Below, one piece after another: positions 7,158 to 15,865 of a DNA stretch of 64,000 bases. The notes beneath the pieces were generated by a model that saw nothing but the letters and a program-made list of their open reading frames with translations, did not search any database and had not been told where the DNA came from. Position 1 is the first letter of the stretch. Each line of letters opens with the position of its first letter. Location: contig CAKSLH010000002.1 in NCBI GenBank assembly GCA_934466515.1, positions 124,001-188,000 of the forward strand, given 5' to 3'. The DNA is from an uncultured Eubacteriales bacterium. Lineage in GTDB: Bacteria; Bacillota; Clostridia; Oscillospirales; Acutalibacteraceae. The position numbers were made by a program, and so were the translations under genes.

Positions 7158-8297
7158 TTAGTTTTTAATAAAAACCACATAATCATTCAATCCTTTCGGT
7201 ATTGTTGTTGTATATGGTTTTAATTCACGCTTAATTTCGTTTTTATATCCTTCACTTGGAAACACAGGATGTTCGTCTAAATAATGATATATTTCGCTTA
7301 ATTTAACACTACCTCTGGATCCAAATTGCTCAAATATATCTTTTGCAATATCTTTTACATAGTAGCATTCGTCATCTGTTGTCGTAGAGCATAAACCGTT
7401 GCCATCAAAATCCAATGTCAGCTGATTTTCTTCGCCATGCGTGTTTTTTAAAGAAGATTTGTCACCGAATGCTTTCCATGCAACTTTCTTAAACAATTTC
7501 AACCCTTCAATATTTCCGGAAACATGAATTAAATTATATACTAATCCATTTGTTCTGTTAAAAAACGGGAAAGAAGCAATATATCTTTTGCTTTTTGAAA
7601 ATTCTGTTTTTTTCTTGATTATTTCAAGTATTGCCTTATTCAAATCTGTTTTACTGCTTATGGAAATAATTGATGCGATATCTTGCTGATAAGTTTCTTG
7701 ATATTTTTGAATTGCTTTTTCTCGGGTCGCCTGTGATGCACCCCTGTTTGTGTCTGATACCATATGATTTATAATTACTTCACCCCAAATATTCAAGTAT
7801 GGAGTTATTGCATCCCAATCAATAGTTGCTTGATAGGGATCATACAGTAATAGTGTTCCGCACTTTTTCTGCAATTCCTTGATGTCAAGTTCTCTAATAA
7901 ATTCGTTTCCATCGCCGCAGTTAAACCTAACTGTAATATTGGAAAGTTTTAATTTATCGATTTCTCTTTTTAAACAATCTATTTTCTCTTGAGAAATATC
8001 ATTGAACATGACATATCCCATCTTATCTGGATATTTCGGAAGAATATCATTCAAGCGTTTCGCAACTCGAAGAGCTGTTCCATCAACCAAATTGTCATCG
8101 GAATCATAATATAAGCCACTGTTAGACATGCAATCAATGTAAATGATTCCTTTGGAGCCATCACGTCCGTTTACACCATTAAAACCAAGTATTTTTCTTG
8201 CCCATTCGTCAACATAATGTTCGATCAGCTCACATTTTTTAATGGTATGTGGAGCTACTTTCTCTATGACATCAACTTTCTTTTTTGGTCTTCCCAT
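7158..8297 (-). CDS. tcmP: Three-Cys-motif partner protein TcmP
   Basis: Protein of 379 residues assigned to the three-Cys-motif partner family. The N-terminal half resembles a Rossmann methyltransferase: IIYIDCMSNSGLYYD near residues 51-65 occupies the position of the family's FAGSG-like loop, GYVMFNDIS near 94-102 follows, and LLLYDPY at 149-155 is the family DPY motif. The loop has MSNSG instead of FAGSG, so SAM binding is uncertain. The C-terminal 80 residues look like a winged helix. ATG 8297 has AAAGGAG 9 bases upstream. It lies 26 bases after res and 15 before the radical SAM gene, the conserved pairing for this family. Confidence 0.87.
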   Translation of the reverse strand: MGRPKKKVDVIEKVAPHTIKKCELIEHYVDEWARKILGFNGVNGRDGSKGIIYIDCMSNSGLYYDSDDNLVDGTALRVAKRLNDILPKYPDKMGYVMFNDISQEKIDCLKREIDKLKLSNITVRFNCGDGNEFIRELDIKELQKKCGTLLLYDPYQATIDWDAITPYLNIWGEVIINHMVSDTNRGASQATREKAIQKYQETYQQDIASIISISSKTDLNKAILEIIKKKTEFSKSKRYIASFPFFNRTNGLVYNLIHVSGNIEGLKLFKKVAWKAFGDKSSLKNTHGEENQLTLDFDGNGLCSTTTDDECYYVKDIAKDIFEQFGSRGSVKLSEIYHYLDEHPVFPSEGYKNEIKRELKPYTTTIPKGLNDYVVFIKN

Positions 8298-8323
8298 TCA
8301 ACAATACTCCTTTCGGATAATGA

Positions 8324-11152
8324 TTACATAAAGAACCCATCCGTATCAAAAATATGGTCTATTTCATCGTTATTCTGTGCATGGAGAACTTTCTGACGAA
8401 CAGAGCCAAGCGACATATCAAGCCGTTTAAAGCGATTCTTCCCAGCTGCATCCTTGCCCATGCGAATAAGCTGAATTCGACCGATGCCGAGATTTTCTTC
8501 GGCATATTTGGCAAATCCTTTTGCTTTTCCGAGATTATCCTTATAATCGGGATTGTGCGGTTCAAGAATATCAATCAAATAATCAAGTTTCGGGTCTGAA
8601 CGAATAACAATGAAGTCCGGAAATGTGGGTTTGATTTCATCGTTCATTTCATAGGGTATACAAAGTGAGCAGGTTGCGTGTGTTCTATCTTGCGGGAGAT
8701 TACGAATCCAGCACACAAAGTCGTTTTGTTTGGCTTCTTCTTCAAGAACGCCTTCTTCCCAACCGTTCAGCTTAATTGTTGCAGTACCGGTTTTTTCATC
8801 GACAAACAAGTGATTATCATATGCTTTTCCATCTCTGTCTTGTCGAGCACGTAATGTTTCCGGCAAGCGGAAGCTGTGCTTACTTACGGGGTCACCATCA
8901 GCAATAATGTCATGATACTGTTTACGAAATCTTTCGGACAGCTTGTTTACGTACTTGCGGTTTTCATCATTCAGCCTGTGAAAAGTGTCTTCCGAATACC
9001 TATTGAGTTTCGCTATACAGTCATCATCGGCAGCGAACAGTATGACATCAATTTTAAAGCTGTTGGGGTTATCATCGTCGTAATACTTTCTGCCATACTC
9101 ATAAGAAATACCAAAATTGCCGAGCTTTATGTCCGCATTTCTCAATTGACGATCGAGATCGGTATCTGTTGTAGTAAAAAGACTGTGAATTGCATAGTTA
9201 TCCACTGTCTCTCCGAAAACATCAAAAACCTGTGTTGCCAGCTTAAATTGCAAAACCTGACCGGCATATTCATCATACTTACCGGATGACTTCAAATTCT
9301 CAACATAAGAATGAATCATCTCGACCAAGTCTTTTTGAATCTGTTTCAAAGCATCGGACGAAATATCTGCCTGAGAAAGCAGCCTTGCCAGCTTCAGCAT
9401 GGAGGTAAGATAACTGTAAATTTTGATTGGCTTTACTTCATAAGTCAATAGTCCCGCATCGTTAATGAACTTTACAATTTCATCTCGATTGATGGAGACA
9501 CCGGACATGGATAGTTGCTTTGCCTCGGTATTTGCGGTTTCGTCATTGACATTTTCGCTGTGCGATACAAACTGTGCAGCAGATGAAATTGCTTCCGGTT
9601 CTGCGGTTGCATAGTCAGTCTCCGAGTGAGGAATATATTCGGGAAGCTTTTCGCTTTCCTCTGCTCCCTCCGTTTTCGGTAAATGGAATGGGTCAATAGG
9701 CTCACCAAACAAACTCATCTGGCCTTCTGCCGGTACAGTAGTTTTTGTGCTCGGGCGTCTTGTCGGTCTGATCGTCCAGGTTGTATAATTCGGGTTCTCA
9801 TAGGATTCGCCTTCAAGAACGGTCGGAATATCTCCGCCTTCGGCCTCTTGTAAGCTGTCGATAACTTCTTTTACTGTATCTTCATCAAAATACGGCAAAT
9901 AAAGATGAACATCGTTGAGAGATTCATCTACAAGGACACGGTTTTGCAACGGGGTTCTCACCATTCTGCCGAGAAGCTGTGCAATCCATGTTGCATCCTC
10001 CGCACGGCGGAAGGACATCATTGTTTCTGCTCTCGGGCAGTCCCACCCGGTAGAAAGGTTTTCCTTAAAGAAAACAATCTTTATCTTCTTGTCTTCTGTG
10101 ATATCAGAAGCCTCAACATGCGGGACATTCAATCCGTTTACGGTAATCGTGCCCGTTTGACCGAAGGTGTGGACAACTTCATTTTCGGCAAAACGGTAGT
10201 TGATTCTTTCCTCAATTTTTGCAAGGCAGTCATCGAGATTAGTATCCGATATTTTATTGCCGCTACCGTTTTTAACTTGAATTACAAATACAGGATGAAC
10301 CTGTGCATAGTGCTGCTCATAAGAATACTGATACCAGTGAACGCACTTGTCCTTCCATTCGTCGGTAGCTGCTTGAAGAATCGCCATATCGTTGTGCGCT
10401 GTATAATCTTCGGGATATGTAATGATAATTCGGTCTTTCAGGAGCCCGGACGCGCGTACCTCGGCGGCGGTGACTTCAACCTTATGAACGGTTGTGGTTT
10501 TTATTCCTTCAACGAGGCGGTTAAATCTTGCAGTTGTTGCACTCATTCCGAAAACAACCGGCATAGGGCTCAGCTTGTCCGCCGGGCTTCCTTTTAAGAA
10601 TTTTTGCATAATGGATGTCGCTCTTCCGGCTTCGCGTCCCTGCATACCTCTGTGTGCTTCGTCAATAATAAAGTATAGGCGGTCAGACTTTTCTCTTAAT
10701 GTATTTTCAAGTGTTTCCCAAATTGTGTACTGACGGGTGTCGGAACGTCGCGTCAAGTTTCCGGCTTTTCCGATTTTTTGCGTGTTCAGAAAATAAATGT
10801 GTCCGTCTTCAAGCATCTCTCTGTCAAAAGAATCGTCGTCAATGGTTACACATTGGTCAAGGCGGATTTTATCTGCCTTTAAGTCTATTTTTTGCTTTGA
10901 CTGCTCATTGAGCTGAGGAGAGTCGGAAAGCCAAACAAAGATAGCCTCCGGTTGCTCTTCAAATCTTTCTGTACCGAAGAAGATATCTTCAATAAGCGCC
11001 GCCATAATAATGGTTTTGCCGGAGCCTGTGGGCGCAGTGAAAGAAACCACCTGCGGCACATGAGCCATACGGTAGTTATTCAGTGCCATAGCGGCGCTTA
11101 GTCTTAAACTGTCAACTGCCGTTCTTTGAAACGGGAATAATTCAACTTTCAT
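8324..11152 (-). CDS. res: Type III restriction enzyme Res subunit
   Basis: ATP-dependent translocase and nuclease of a type III restriction-modification system; it acts with Mod on unmodified DNA. The 942 residues carry Walker A TAPTGSGKT (39-47), DEAH (164-167), the SF2 motif GMSATTARF, a KENLSTGWDCPRAE segment and QLLGRMVRTP (motif VI). The C-terminal end holds a PD-(D/E)xK-like nuclease: DFIVIRSDPKLDYLIDILEP followed by a lysine-rich helix. Length is in the normal range. ATG 11152 is 2 bases after mod's stop and the ribosome site lies in mod's last codons, so the two are coupled. It appears intact. Confidence 0.95.
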   Translation of the reverse strand: MKVELFPFQRTAVDSLRLSAAMALNNYRMAHVPQVVSFTAPTGSGKTIIMAALIEDIFFGTERFEEQPEAIFVWLSDSPQLNEQSKQKIDLKADKIRLDQCVTIDDDSFDREMLEDGHIYFLNTQKIGKAGNLTRRSDTRQYTIWETLENTLREKSDRLYFIIDEAHRGMQGREAGRATSIMQKFLKGSPADKLSPMPVVFGMSATTARFNRLVEGIKTTTVHKVEVTAAEVRASGLLKDRIIITYPEDYTAHNDMAILQAATDEWKDKCVHWYQYSYEQHYAQVHPVFVIQVKNGSGNKISDTNLDDCLAKIEERINYRFAENEVVHTFGQTGTITVNGLNVPHVEASDITEDKKIKIVFFKENLSTGWDCPRAETMMSFRRAEDATWIAQLLGRMVRTPLQNRVLVDESLNDVHLYLPYFDEDTVKEVIDSLQEAEGGDIPTVLEGESYENPNYTTWTIRPTRRPSTKTTVPAEGQMSLFGEPIDPFHLPKTEGAEESEKLPEYIPHSETDYATAEPEAISSAAQFVSHSENVNDETANTEAKQLSMSGVSINRDEIVKFINDAGLLTYEVKPIKIYSYLTSMLKLARLLSQADISSDALKQIQKDLVEMIHSYVENLKSSGKYDEYAGQVLQFKLATQVFDVFGETVDNYAIHSLFTTTDTDLDRQLRNADIKLGNFGISYEYGRKYYDDDNPNSFKIDVILFAADDDCIAKLNRYSEDTFHRLNDENRKYVNKLSERFRKQYHDIIADGDPVSKHSFRLPETLRARQDRDGKAYDNHLFVDEKTGTATIKLNGWEEGVLEEEAKQNDFVCWIRNLPQDRTHATCSLCIPYEMNDEIKPTFPDFIVIRSDPKLDYLIDILEPHNPDYKDNLGKAKGFAKYAEENLGIGRIQLIRMGKDAAGKNRFKRLDMSLGSVRQKVLHAQNNDEIDHIFDTDGFFM

Positions 11153-11154
11153 TT

Positions 11155-13248
11155 TCAGTTCCTCCCGGTATTAATACGGAAATTATCAAGATAATCACGG
11201 TAAAGCTGAAATGTTTCTATTCCGTCAAAGCCTTTTATCATTTCGCGGTAACCGGATTCACTGTCGGTTACAATAAATACAGTTTTGATTTCGGGATATT
11301 TCAGCACTTCCGCTTCGAATTTTGGGAATGAACATTCCTCTACGAGTATAGCCATTTTGTTGTCAGGTAGTATCAGCATATCCGGATCGTCATTTTCTCC
11401 GATTGCAGGACACGGTCCGTATGCGCCCGCCTTCATCCACAGTGTCGGGAGCATTTCCTTAAACTGTCTGCCGAGAGCGACCGAAGTCTTGTCAAGGAAT
11501 CCGAGCTTGAAAAATGCGGCATTTGCCTTGAAGCCATCTGACATTGGGATATCGCTGCCTATGTAGTTTCCCTTCAATGGCTCACCCTTTATATTTTCGC
11601 CCTTGATAGAGCAAACGGTGCGAGGCCACGTGACATAGCGGGCAATGCCAAGCTTTTCCCATTCTTCATCGCCGGGTTTTAGTCCCTTTACGGTCATTTC
11701 TTTTGCTTCCGCATCGGAAACCTCGTTGTTTGTTACCATAATGCAGCGGCGATGACCGCCGTCTTCTGCATTGAGGAGGTTGACAGCATGGAGGGTCGTG
11801 CCAGATCCAGCGAAAAAGTCAATGATGAGAGCATCGGGTTTATCTTTTGCAAAGAAGCGCAATGTATCTTGAACAGCATATAATGATTTGGGATATGAAA
11901 ATACATGATTGGGGATTATTTTTTTGATAATTGCAGCACCATAATCGGTGGCATTGTGATATTGCTGGTACCATACACTGCGAGGAGAAACTCTCTCTTG
12001 TGATGTATCAATATGTTGAATGTTGAGCGATCCATCCGGACATCTACCATTAACCTGAATTTCTCCAGATTCTATTCTTTGCTGCATACCAGACGGGATA
12101 TATGATAATGTCCATCTGTTATTGCGTTTTTCAAATTGACTAACCTTTACATATCCTTTTTCAACCCATTCTCGAATTGTTCCTGGAATTCCTCTCCAAA
12201 TGGACTCATTACCTTGAGCGTTTATTGGAAAAACAGAAACAAGCCCATCTTTTTGAGGGAATCCGTCTGGATGGATATAAAGCGGAAGCGGTTCTCCAAC
12301 CTCCACAATACGCTTGGTTTTTTCATCTATGTAAATTGGAAAGAATTGGCCATTGGCACTTTCACGAGGGTTATTGCCTCTGGTGAATGCGTACCAAACA
12401 CGAGCCTTACCTGTTTCATCAGTGTTTCCAAGCATATTGTTTTCTGTTTTGGTTATTCTGGCGTTACCAATACGACAAACAAAAATATATTCCTCTACAC
12501 GAGAAAACTCATTTTCGCGATTTGTTCCCCGTGGATTTATTACATCAGTTATCATCTGCATATTTGCTTCCGGGAACATTTCTTCCAACAAGCATCCCAA
12601 ATGCAAATACTCTTTTTCATCAATAGTTACAATCAAAACAGAATCTTTGGGATTGAGCAGTTTCTTGGCAATCTTCAAACGCTTCTGCATCATGGAAAGC
12701 CATTTGCTGTGGCGATACTGGTCATTGCCGTCCACATAGTCATTGTTGTACTTCCAATCCTTGGCTCCGGTGTTATAAGGCGGATCGATGTAAATGCAGT
12801 CCACCTTGCCGGCATAGAGATATTCAAGAAGCTGCAAAGCATGATAGTTGTCCGCTTCAATCAGCGTATGCCATAAATCGCTGTCAGGAGCATTGCAAAT
12901 TGAGTCAATTGACTTGAGATACGGATAAATCGGCTTGCCGAATTCAGCCACCGTCACGAGGTTTTCGAGCGGAATCTCTTCAACCTCCTCGGTAACCTTA
13001 TTCATACATTTGGCGATACCATTCACAATACTGCCGACTATGTATTTATTATTGATGTCTCCACATTTCAGTACAACCAAAGAGCCTCTCTTGACGGGGA
13101 CATCATACAGCGACGTACACTCCGGCAAATGTTCTTCAAAAACAAGTCCGAATTTCTTTTGCTTTGACATCTTGTTGACTTCGCTTTGTATTCTATCACG
13201 CAAAGATTCATCTTGAATCTGCGAAATCAAATCATTTATCGCTGACAT
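11155..13248 (-). CDS. mod: Type III DNA methyltransferase Mod subunit
   Basis: Site-specific DNA methyltransferase of 697 residues that sets target recognition for the type III system. Motif order is DPPY (155-158, in DCIYIDPPYNTG) before FAGSG (479-483, in DFFAGSGTTLHAV), which is the beta-class arrangement of type III Mod enzymes; adenine N6 methylation is expected. Residues about 225-455 between the motifs form the target recognition domain. This part of the gene (about 11880-12580) is visibly AT-richer than both flanks. ATG 13248 follows ACGGAGGTACAGAG. No repeat tract suited to phase variation was seen near the start. Confidence 0.95.
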   Translation of the reverse strand: MSAINDLISQIQDESLRDRIQSEVNKMSKQKKFGLVFEEHLPECTSLYDVPVKRGSLVVLKCGDINNKYIVGSIVNGIAKCMNKVTEEVEEIPLENLVTVAEFGKPIYPYLKSIDSICNAPDSDLWHTLIEADNYHALQLLEYLYAGKVDCIYIDPPYNTGAKDWKYNNDYVDGNDQYRHSKWLSMMQKRLKIAKKLLNPKDSVLIVTIDEKEYLHLGCLLEEMFPEANMQMITDVINPRGTNRENEFSRVEEYIFVCRIGNARITKTENNMLGNTDETGKARVWYAFTRGNNPRESANGQFFPIYIDEKTKRIVEVGEPLPLYIHPDGFPQKDGLVSVFPINAQGNESIWRGIPGTIREWVEKGYVKVSQFEKRNNRWTLSYIPSGMQQRIESGEIQVNGRCPDGSLNIQHIDTSQERVSPRSVWYQQYHNATDYGAAIIKKIIPNHVFSYPKSLYAVQDTLRFFAKDKPDALIIDFFAGSGTTLHAVNLLNAEDGGHRRCIMVTNNEVSDAEAKEMTVKGLKPGDEEWEKLGIARYVTWPRTVCSIKGENIKGEPLKGNYIGSDIPMSDGFKANAAFFKLGFLDKTSVALGRQFKEMLPTLWMKAGAYGPCPAIGENDDPDMLILPDNKMAILVEECSFPKFEAEVLKYPEIKTVFIVTDSESGYREMIKGFDGIETFQLYRDYLDNFRINTGRN

Positions 13249-13262
13249 CTCTGTACCTCCGT

Positions 13263-13475
13263 TTATTTCTTTATCTCTTTCAACTCATACGTATCAAAAC
13301 GGTAATCGGGATAACGTTTGTTTATCTGATTTATTGCCGATTCGCTTATTTCATCAATTGTTTGATTATCATCAAATTCAAACATCATTTCACCGTATCC
13401 GTTTAATGCCTTTAATCCTATATCGTTGGATACTCCGATAATATTAGCGCGTGCTGTTAAAAGATATTTTTTCAT
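13263..13475 (-). CDS. Small hypothetical protein between AbiE and Mod
   Basis: Seventy-residue protein beginning MKKYLLTARANIIGV and ending DTYELKEIKK. I chose ATG 13475, the start of the conserved-looking part, with GGTGACT 6-12 bases upstream; a longer reading from 13529 would overlap the abiEii end. It has no recognised domain and no membrane segment. It sits 31 bases after abiEii and 14 before mod in the same direction, so it is co-transcribed with the defence genes. A role in the system cannot be shown. Confidence 0.65.
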   Translation of the reverse strand: MKKYLLTARANIIGVSNDIGLKALNGYGEMMFEFDDNQTIDEISESAINQINKRYPDYRFDTYELKEIKK

Positions 13476-13506
13476 AAAAATAGTCACCATGCATAGATAG
13501 TATTTT

Positions 13507-14517
13507 TCATAAATTGGTCGGCAGAGCATTTATCTCATTTTCAAGCTTCTTTACCGCTTCCGAGATAACATTGAAGTCCGGCTTTTCACCGTAAATCATA
13601 TTTTTCATATGTTCGTAGTCGTCTTTTAGAACTTTGATGTTTTTCTCTGAAGGAATCAATTTCATAGTACCGGGCTTTGCTTCGTCGTATCTTGCCCACA
13701 AACAACGGTAGAATTTATTCTTAAAACGTACGACTTTATCAAGCAGGTCTAAGTCTACGAAAGCCTCAGCCTTTACAGGCGAATTTGCCATACAATAAAG
13801 ATCATAATAATGGCGGGAATATCTTGCAGGTACCGTACTGTTTTCGGGACGGTATGCCTCTCTATGCAAAATTGTAACCTTTTCCCAAAATGTTCGCTTC
13901 GGTAAAACGGTCAATATCTCGGTGCTCGGTTGCTTGAAAAGTCTGCCGTACTGCTCGGCGGCATAAGAGGTAATTGGCTTTTCTTCCGCCGGGGTCCACG
14001 CCGCAAGCGCTCCGATTTCAAGACGAATCACAGGCAAAATCGCCGAATCGTCAAAGCTGCGATTGTAGGCGAAAACTACCGTTTGCGGATCGTCGTCCTC
14101 TATATAACAATTTACATCATAGGAGAGTTCATTTTGCAAGTCCGCAATAACGGCAGGCATAAATTCGTTTCTCAAAAACGCTTCGGTTCTTGTCCCTGCC
14201 TCTTTGTTAAAGGCGTCCTGTTTTGTGTTGCTGCGTTCTTCCCACGGTTCGTCTTTTTCATAACCGAGAACGCGCCAGTCGAGAATCAAGTCAATATCCT
14301 CAGAAAAGCGTTCAATCAAGCCATATGACTTTGAAAGGCTTGTGCCGCCCTTGAAAGCGATATTACTTTTCCAAGCAGAGCGATGAAAAAGATAATCGAG
14401 CATATAGCACACCCAAAAATCTTTTTCAATAATGGCGTCGGTCATACCCATTTTAGCGGCAGTATTGTGGAAAAGTGCCTTTTTGTCTTTTTCACTCAAC
14501 CTTGCGATATCTCTCAT
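13507..14517 (-). CDS. AbiEii/AbiGii-type nucleotidyltransferase toxin
   Basis: Toxin of a type IV-like AbiE toxin-antitoxin pair, a nucleotidyltransferase that blocks growth of phage-infected cells. The 336 residues contain the family motifs KDFW (32-35), GGTSLSK (57-63) and SEDIDL (72-77), which form the nucleotidyltransferase active site, and a conserved RHYYDLY segment in the C-terminal half (about 235-241). All key residues are present, so it is probably active. ATG 14517 overlaps the antitoxin stop by 4 bases (ATGA), as usual for AbiE operons. Related AbiE toxins modify tRNA ends; the target here is unknown. Confidence 0.92.
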   Translation of the reverse strand: MRDIARLSEKDKKALFHNTAAKMGMTDAIIEKDFWVCYMLDYLFHRSAWKSNIAFKGGTSLSKSYGLIERFSEDIDLILDWRVLGYEKDEPWEERSNTKQDAFNKEAGTRTEAFLRNEFMPAVIADLQNELSYDVNCYIEDDDPQTVVFAYNRSFDDSAILPVIRLEIGALAAWTPAEEKPITSYAAEQYGRLFKQPSTEILTVLPKRTFWEKVTILHREAYRPENSTVPARYSRHYYDLYCMANSPVKAEAFVDLDLLDKVVRFKNKFYRCLWARYDEAKPGTMKLIPSEKNIKVLKDDYEHMKNMIYGEKPDFNVISEAVKKLENEINALPTNL

Positions 14518-15131
14518 TTTTCTTCATCCTTACAAATTATTTTAATAAGCTCTAAAACCCACGATGTTGCAGATTTCGACTCCGCCAACATCTTTTCTTT
14601 TTCTTCATCGGTCAATATCTTTTTCAGACGCGATATTACCTGCTCGGTGATGTTTTCTTTACCGAGCGCTTTCAACGCCTGAATGGTTAGCGCCGTTTTA
14701 TAGGAAACCTTTGATATTTCCTTGTTTGTGGTACGCTTGAATTTGATTGTTGTATTATCGAATGTGTACTCTTTGTATGCGCCGTCGGAAACATATACCC
14801 ACTGAGACGGGACTTGCGTTGAAAGTCCCAAAAGATTCAAAGCCGTATCGCCGCAGGGGACAATAGTCCATCCGAAGTTACGTGCGAGAGCGTGAGCCAC
14901 CTTGTTCGGTGACGGGGCAACGGTTTCGCCAAGCAACTCGCTGAACTCCGGCTTGTAATAAACTCCGAACAAGATTTTTTTAATTAAGCCCTCATCCGCA
15001 AGGCGAATAAGACCCATATTCACCGTTTTCTTATCGGTTATATCTGTAAAGTCTGTCGAAACAAACACCGAACCGGCTTCGGCTCTTTCGATATTGCCTC
15101 GTATTTGATTCAGATAATCCGGACGTTTCAT
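14514..15131 (-). CDS. AbiEi-like antitoxin (DUF6088 type)
   Basis: Antitoxin and likely autorepressor, 205 residues. The first 70 residues form a winged-helix-like domain (FVSTDFTDITDKKTVNMGLIR...GLIKKILFGVYYK), followed by the domain with NFGWTIVPCGDTALNLLGLS. This matches the DUF6088/AbiEi group that accompanies AbiEii toxins. It is shorter than lactococcal AbiEi, as is normal for DUF6088 members. It is first in the operon, translated just ahead of the toxin with a 4-base overlap. Repeats of TTTCGTAGAAAAT lie over and upstream of its promoter and are the probable binding sites. Confidence 0.88.
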   Translation of the reverse strand: MKRPDYLNQIRGNIERAEAGSVFVSTDFTDITDKKTVNMGLIRLADEGLIKKILFGVYYKPEFSELLGETVAPSPNKVAHALARNFGWTIVPCGDTALNLLGLSTQVPSQWVYVSDGAYKEYTFDNTTIKFKRTTNKEISKVSYKTALTIQALKALGKENITEQVISRLKKILTDEEKEKMLAESKSATSWVLELIKIICKDEEK

Positions 15132-15142
15132 AAAGCATAACC

Positions 15143-15245
15143 TTTCATAGAAAATTGCAATTCTACTAAAACTATTTTATTATATACTATTTTCTACGAA
15201 AAATCAAGCGTTACTTGAAAACAGTATGCTTTATTTTCTACGAAA
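15143..15245. promoter_or_regulatory. Repeated operator-like motif at the abiE promoter
   Basis: ATTTTCTACGAAA occurs at 15189-15201 (inside the promoter spacer) and again at 15233-15245, 44 bases apart in the same orientation. A one-mismatch inverted copy (TTTCATAGAAAAT) is at 15143-15155, just before the start codon. Similar repeats are bound by AbiEi in studied AbiE systems. Confidence 0.7.
15179..15207 (-). promoter_or_regulatory. Sigma-70 type promoter of the abiE-mod-res-tcmP operon
   Basis: On the minus strand, TTGATT (15207-15202), a 17-base spacer, then TATAAT (15184-15179). It is 48 bases before the abiEi ATG. One operator-like repeat fills the spacer. Confidence 0.8.
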
Positions 15246-15323
15246 CGAAAAGTTTCATTTGTTTGTCAAATATTGATATTGGCGAAACAACAAACGGAGC
15301 CGTATTTCAGGCACCGCTGTTTA

Positions 15324-15623
15324 TTAGTTGTAGATCATCTCGCTGAGAACGATTTCTTCCGCACGATTGCGGATGCTGTTCATAGAACGAATCCACTCTA
15401 TTTCCTTGGCGGATTTCATTTCTTCGTTGATGCCTTCACTATCAGCCAGTTGCTTTGTCAGCTTGTCGAACATATCTTGTGCATCTTTATCAATGTCTTT
15501 GAGGTACTGTTCAAGTGTTCCTTTCATCCGCATAACATTAACTACCGTCGGATTACTCTTTTTCAGGTAATTGTAATGCCGTTGTCCCCAAATGCCGACG
15601 CAGGAAATAAATTCATCTTTCAT
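15324..15623 (-). CDS. TnpV-family transposon protein
   Basis: Protein of 99 residues, beginning MKDEFISCVGIWGQRHYNYL, matching the TnpV family found near the ends of Tn4451-like mobilisable elements in Clostridia. The rest is a charged helical region (TLEQYLKDIDKDAQDMFDKLTKQLADSE). The start is ATG 15623, with AGGAGGTTTTTGCT just before it; the longer upstream reading has no ribosome site. The role of TnpV is not established. It is the last element gene before the chromosomal ppdK and so helps place the right boundary. Confidence 0.85.
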   Translation of the reverse strand: MKDEFISCVGIWGQRHYNYLKKSNPTVVNVMRMKGTLEQYLKDIDKDAQDMFDKLTKQLADSEGINEEMKSAKEIEWIRSMNSIRNRAEEIVLSEMIYN

Positions 15624-15695
15624 AGCAAAAACCTCCTTTGCTGAGTACATTGTACTGCAAAGGAGGACTATTGAAAAATGTGCGATTGACGCAAA

Positions 15696-15732
15696 AATCC
15701 CTCTGCCGATTTTACTCAACAGAGGGATTCTT
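15696..15732. terminator. Hairpin terminator between TnpV and the ppdK side
   Basis: AATCCCTCTG (15696-15705) pairs with CAGAGGGATT (15720-15729), with T-rich flank on the plus strand and A5 before it, i.e. T5 on the minus strand. It can act on transcripts arriving from ppdK. Confidence 0.7.
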
Positions 15733-15843
15733 TTAGATATAAACTGAAAGCTTTACATCTTTCCAATTTGATGTTTTGAAGTGGTGCACATCAGAAACTG
15801 TTTCCAGATACTTATGAGCATACGCTTCGTCAATCGTCAAATC
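15733..15843 (-). pseudogene. Possible 3' remnant of a gene cut by element insertion
   Basis: The short interval between the ppdK stop and the hairpin reads in one frame as LTIDEAYAHKYLETVSDVHH and on to KDVKLSVYI then stop. It looks like a genuine protein C-terminus without a start or N-terminal domain. It may be the tail of a gene broken at the element's right junction. It could also be chance, as it is only about 37 codons. Confidence 0.3.
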
Positions 15844-15865
15844 GGCGATTTTGAGGAAGGAACAA

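Larger units (their letters stand above)
1..15732. mobile_element. Integrative mobilisable element (right part) carrying a defence cargo
   Basis: A run of co-directional minus-strand genes contains a large serine recombinase, ParB-like protein, relaxase, MobC-like protein, a hairpin cluster resembling oriT, and a TnpV protein. These are hallmarks of Clostridia mobilisable elements. The cargo is AbiE, a type III restriction system and a TcmP/radical SAM pair. Housekeeping genes begin at ppdK (15866). The left end is outside the window because the recombinase is still open at base 1. The right end is placed approximately at the hairpin after TnpV; I could not identify attL or attR. No VirB/VirD4 or phage structural genes are visible, so self-transfer cannot be claimed. 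Confidence 0.8.

Noticed and set aside
9905..10597. Plus-strand open frame of 230 codons
   Set aside because: Antisense to the helicase part of res; no motif or ribosome site, and codon pattern is a mirror of the real gene.
12136..12876. Plus-strand open frame of 246 codons
   Set aside because: Antisense to mod across its DPPY region; no recognisable product.
1..15732. A prophage or a complete self-transmissible ICE
   Set aside because: No capsid, tail, portal or terminase genes and no VirB4/VirD4-type genes are visible; only mobilisation functions are present.
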